Source: an uncultured Prevotellaceae bacterium
Lineage (GTDB): Bacteria; Bacteroidota; Bacteroidia; Bacteroidales; Bacteroidaceae
Direction of reading: 5' to 3'
DNA: 6,352 nt
Assembly (NCBI GenBank): GCA_946187025.1
Contig: CAMHPM010000099.1
Span: 1 to 6,352, forward strand
Shown: positions 6,211 through 6,352 of the stretch, in pieces
Layout of the letters: the number at the start of each line of letters is the position of its first letter
Position numbering within the stretch: the stretch's first letter is position 1
Position numbers and translations under genes: made by a program
Notes under the pieces: generated by a model
Told to the model about the DNA's origin: nothing
What the model saw: the letters and a program-made list of their open reading frames with translations, nothing else
Database searches by the model: none

Positions 6211-6352
6211 ATGAATGTAAGAAGAATAATGCGCAGATATTTCAAGAAAAATATATGGCCGATGTTGCTTGCCCTGAGCGGCGGGCTCACTGCTGCATCG
6301 TGTATCTCGGAAGACCCGGTGGCAGTGACGGCCGAGTGTGCCATCACATCGT
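6211..6352 (+). CDS. Lipoprotein, N-terminal part (cut by window edge)
   Basis: Only 47 codons are present and the gene runs off the right edge. The N-terminus is strongly basic (NVRRIMRRYFKKN), followed by a hydrophobic stretch (IWPMLLALSGGLTAA) and then SC at residues 30-31, a plausible signal peptidase II site with C31 as the lipidated cysteine. The next residues, ISEDPVAV, include the acidic pair near the cysteine that is common in surface-exposed Bacteroidetes lipoproteins. The visible mature part ends ECAITS; many DUF6242-type Bacteroidales lipoproteins have a similar A-I-T-S-F stretch soon after the cysteine, but that is a guess from very little sequence. Three in-frame starts are possible (6202, 6211, 6229); 6211 is preferred from the promoter position. 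The function cannot be determined. It is divergent from xerD and probably unrelated to it. Confidence 0.75.
   Translation, partial: MNVRRIMRRYFKKNIWPMLLALSGGLTAASCISEDPVAVTAECAITS

Overview
This window looks like chromosomal DNA from a member of the Bacteroidales (Bacteroides, Prevotella or Muribaculaceae type; I cannot fix the genus). Four things support this. The start codons have no Shine-Dalgarno sequences and sit behind A-rich leaders. Three sites match the Bacteroidetes sigma-ABfr -7 box TAnnTTTG exactly. The class I fumarase, XerD and a DUF4250 protein all read like Bacteroidales versions. Two secreted proteins have Bacteroidales-type sorting signals. No rRNA, tRNA, CRISPR array or insertion sequence is visible.

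Layout, left to right. Everything except the last gene is on the minus strand. (1) The N-terminal 42 codons of ribosome recycling factor (frr) run off the left edge. (2) A 147-bp gap contains a long two-armed hairpin, the probable fumarase terminator, among GAAGTTA repeats. (3) A complete class I fumarate hydratase (276-1928) has all three cluster cysteines and the catalytic residues. (4) A 149-aa secreted protein (1996-2445) ends in a type A sorting-domain-like tail and has a consensus promoter. (5) A large exported six-hairpin glycosidase-like protein (2592-4834) is broken by a one-base frameshift near 4095; adding one base would give a 747-aa protein. (6) A 149-bp gap contains two closely spaced 14-bp palindromes. 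(7) A xerD-DUF4250 pair overlaps by 20 bp. DUF4250 is a 59-aa gene that is easily missed. (8) A divergent intergenic region holds back-to-back consensus promoters and a 10-bp inverted repeat. (9) The start of a plus-strand lipoprotein gene runs off the right edge.

Functionally this is mostly housekeeping: ribosome recycling, the fumarase step of succinate/propionate fermentation, and chromosome dimer resolution. It is mixed with envelope or secreted proteins typical of gut and oral Bacteroidales. I see no clear new multi-gene system. The points most worth a second look are the frameshift in the glycosidase-like gene with its ATGA stop/start overlap, the paired palindromes upstream of that gene, the overlapping DUF4250 gene, and the almost leaderless promoter-start arrangement at xerD and the lipoprotein gene.
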